Assembly (NCBI GenBank): GCA_012512995.1
Contig: JAAZDA010000444.1
Location: 1-7,834 of the forward strand
Source: Clostridiales bacterium
GTDB taxonomy: Bacteria; Bacillota; Clostridia; Lachnospirales; Lachnospiraceae
DNA: 7,834 nt
Direction: 5' to 3'
In this document: positions 6,963-7,834 of the stretch, piece by piece
Layout: every line of letters begins with the position of its first letter
Position numbering within the stretch: the first letter of the stretch is position 1
The notes under the pieces: generated by a model
Seen by the model: the letters and a program-made list of their open reading frames with translations, nothing else
What the model was told of the DNA's origin: nothing
Database searches by the model: none
Position numbers and translations under genes: made by a program

Positions 6963-7014
6963 ACTCAGGTTTGTAATGCGACAGTTCAGTTGTCGTATTA
7001 CAAACCTGGCGAGT
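6963..7014. repeat. Long inverted repeat 1 (hairpin), 18-bp arms
   Basis: The arms 6966-6983 and 6991-7008 are complementary over 18 positions with one G-T exception (6978/6996), around a 7-nt centre GTTCAGT. A further 3 bp could pair at the base (6963-6965 with 7012-7014). No T-run follows on either strand, so it is not a canonical intrinsic terminator. It ends about 30 nt upstream of the SEDS start codon and could fold in the mRNA leader, act as a DNA-binding site, or be a palindromic repeat element. Confidence 0.85.
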
Positions 7015-7051
7015 GAAAACATGGATCTCTTCGAGATTCATGTTTTCACTC
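7011..7051. repeat. Long inverted repeat 2 (hairpin), 19-bp arms overlapping the U32 stop codon
   Basis: The arms 7011-7029 and 7033-7051 pair over 19 positions with a single G-T exception (7024/7038) and leave a 3-nt loop (7030-7032). The distal arm covers the final glutamate codon and stop codon of the U32 gene, so the 3' end of that mRNA is inside the stem. It abuts inverted repeat 1. No T-run follows on either strand, so it may protect or process the transcript end, or act as a factor-dependent terminator. Confidence 0.85.
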
Positions 7052-7834
7052 TGCACCCTTGTGGAAATGACCGTTCGTATACTCTGTGACCGGCATCTCT
7101 CCCACAGGAAGGCCATCAGCTATCCTGCGGAAAACACGCGACACATCAAGGGTCAGTTTATCACTTTCTGTCGTAAAACTCATCAACAACAGACCAACCG
7201 GTTTCCTGTTCCTGTCTGTAAGTGCTTTATGAAGTGATACCGGAACGCTGTTATAAATTATATTCTGGCAGTGCGTGCAGAGCGTACGGACAGGCAGATT
7301 TTTGTCTTTCCGATCCTTAAGCCAATAAAATCCGTTTTCTGTGTTTTCACATGTTCCGACAGTTTTCCTTATGCAGTTTGCTGTGATCATCATGGGAACT
7401 CTGCCATAAACAAATAACCTGCTTCTGCCGTCACTATTAAGACCTTTGGCCTCATATTCATCCAGCTCAAGCGGCAATATTGTCTGATCCGCGTATTCGC
7501 GGACAACATCCCTTGCTGACATGTTCCAGCAATATACAGAGGAATCTGTTATCACTGCTCCTTTATACCCATTGTGCCGCAAAAATTCAAGTGCTTCTAT
7601 ATTCCTGACAAGAGCACCCCTGTATGTACCGTCTGACAGCAAGGAAAGAGCTTCCCGCATCCATTTTCCGTCAGTTTTCCTTATAACATATGGGAACGCC
7701 AGAATATCAGCCTCTCCGGTCAATGCCATGTCACCACTGTCATCGGCTATTATATCAGCTCCGCCCTCTCTTGCAGCCAAAGCCTGCCCTCTACCGGTTA
7801 CTACAGCCATCACTCGACCCTCTGAAACAAAACA
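7046..7834 (-). CDS. U32 family peptidase-like protein, C-terminal part only (5' end outside window)
   Basis: The frame is open to the right edge, giving the last 262 codons of a longer gene; a GTG or ATG near 7810-7813 is internal, not the start. The sequence matches the C-terminal part of long U32 proteins: a LPLELDEYEAKGL segment, then FVYGRVPMMITANC, and an ending close to NGHFHKGAE. Four cysteines stand in the family's cluster-like order: Cys (7373-7375), Cys (7349-7351), and a CxxC pair (7277-7279 and 7268-7270). In characterised U32 relatives such cysteines hold an iron-sulfur cluster, and several of these proteins (RlhA, TrhP) are RNA hydroxylation factors rather than proteases, so the peptidase name is historical. 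Substrate here is unknown. It runs in the same direction as the wall cluster, 110 nt upstream, separated by two hairpins. Confidence 0.88.
   Translation of the reverse strand, partial: CFVSEGRVMAVVTGRGQALAAREGGADIIADDSGDMALTGEADILAFPYVIRKTDGKWMREALSLLSDGTYRGALVRNIEALEFLRHNGYKGAVITDSSVYCWNMSARDVVREYADQTILPLELDEYEAKGLNSDGRSRLFVYGRVPMMITANCIRKTVGTCENTENGFYWLKDRKDKNLPVRTLCTHCQNIIYNSVPVSLHKALTDRNRKPVGLLLMSFTTESDKLTLDVSRVFRRIADGLPVGEMPVTEYTNGHFHKGAE

Noticed and set aside
6966..7008. Possible BlaI/MecI operator controlling the PBP operon, because of the TGTAAT and ATTACA halves
   Set aside because: The half-sites are in the opposite order to that operator type (ATTACA before TGTAAT) and far too widely separated.
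6936..7045. Sigma-A promoter for the SEDS operon
   Set aside because: I scanned the minus strand of the gap and found no -35/-10 pair with acceptable match and spacing; expression may come from further upstream or from a non-standard promoter.
1..7834. CRISPR array, insertion sequence, tRNA/rRNA genes, toxin-antitoxin or defence genes
   Set aside because: No direct-repeat/spacer pattern, transposase, cloverleaf or defence domain was seen on either strand; all longer real frames are explained by housekeeping, wall and sporulation genes.

Overview
The window looks like chromosomal DNA from an endospore-forming, low-to-mid GC member of the Clostridia, probably Lachnospiraceae-like. This rests on strong AGGAGG ribosome binding sites, a zinc-ribbon (cysteine-containing) ribosomal protein L28, a GerW/YtfJ sporulation protein next to a DUF2953 protein, and the yloU-fakA (yloV) pair transcribed divergently from rpmB as in Bacillus. 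The taxonomic call is inference from gene content; no rRNA gene is present.

Layout, left to right. Positions 1-1667 (minus strand) hold yloU (Asp23/Gls24 family) followed by the fatty-acid kinase-like gene fakA/yloV, whose C-terminal end runs off the left edge. Positions 1668-1833 are a divergent intergenic region with two good sigma-A-type promoters, one firing left into yloU-fakA and one firing right into rpmB. Positions 1834-2019 are rpmB, the only plus-strand gene, closed by a clear intrinsic terminator at 2050-2079. From 6935 down to 2099 runs a tightly packed minus-strand cluster: a SEDS-family protein (FtsW/RodA/SpoVE type), its penicillin-binding transpeptidase partner, a small unrecognised protein, a DUF2953 membrane protein and GerW. 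Gaps between these genes are 6 nt or less, or they overlap, so they are probably co-transcribed. Upstream, in the same direction, lies the 3' end of a U32-family peptidase gene cut by the right edge. It is separated from the SEDS gene by two long, abutting inverted repeats without U-tracts.

How the genes fit together. The SEDS polymerase and the class B-like PBP form a classical glycan polymerase/transpeptidase pair for peptidoglycan synthesis. GerW and DUF2953 are, in Bacillus, neighbours linked to sporulation, so the cluster joins wall synthesis with a sporulation module. The yloU-fakA-rpmB block is an ordinary housekeeping arrangement.

I find no convincing novel defence, mobile or CRISPR system. 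The features most worth a second look are the tandem palindromes at 6963-7051 (whose imperfect pairs are all wobble pairs when read as plus-strand RNA), the unrecognised 131-residue protein inside the wall cluster, and the long N- and C-terminal extensions of the SEDS protein. No stretch longer than 300 bases lacks a gene.
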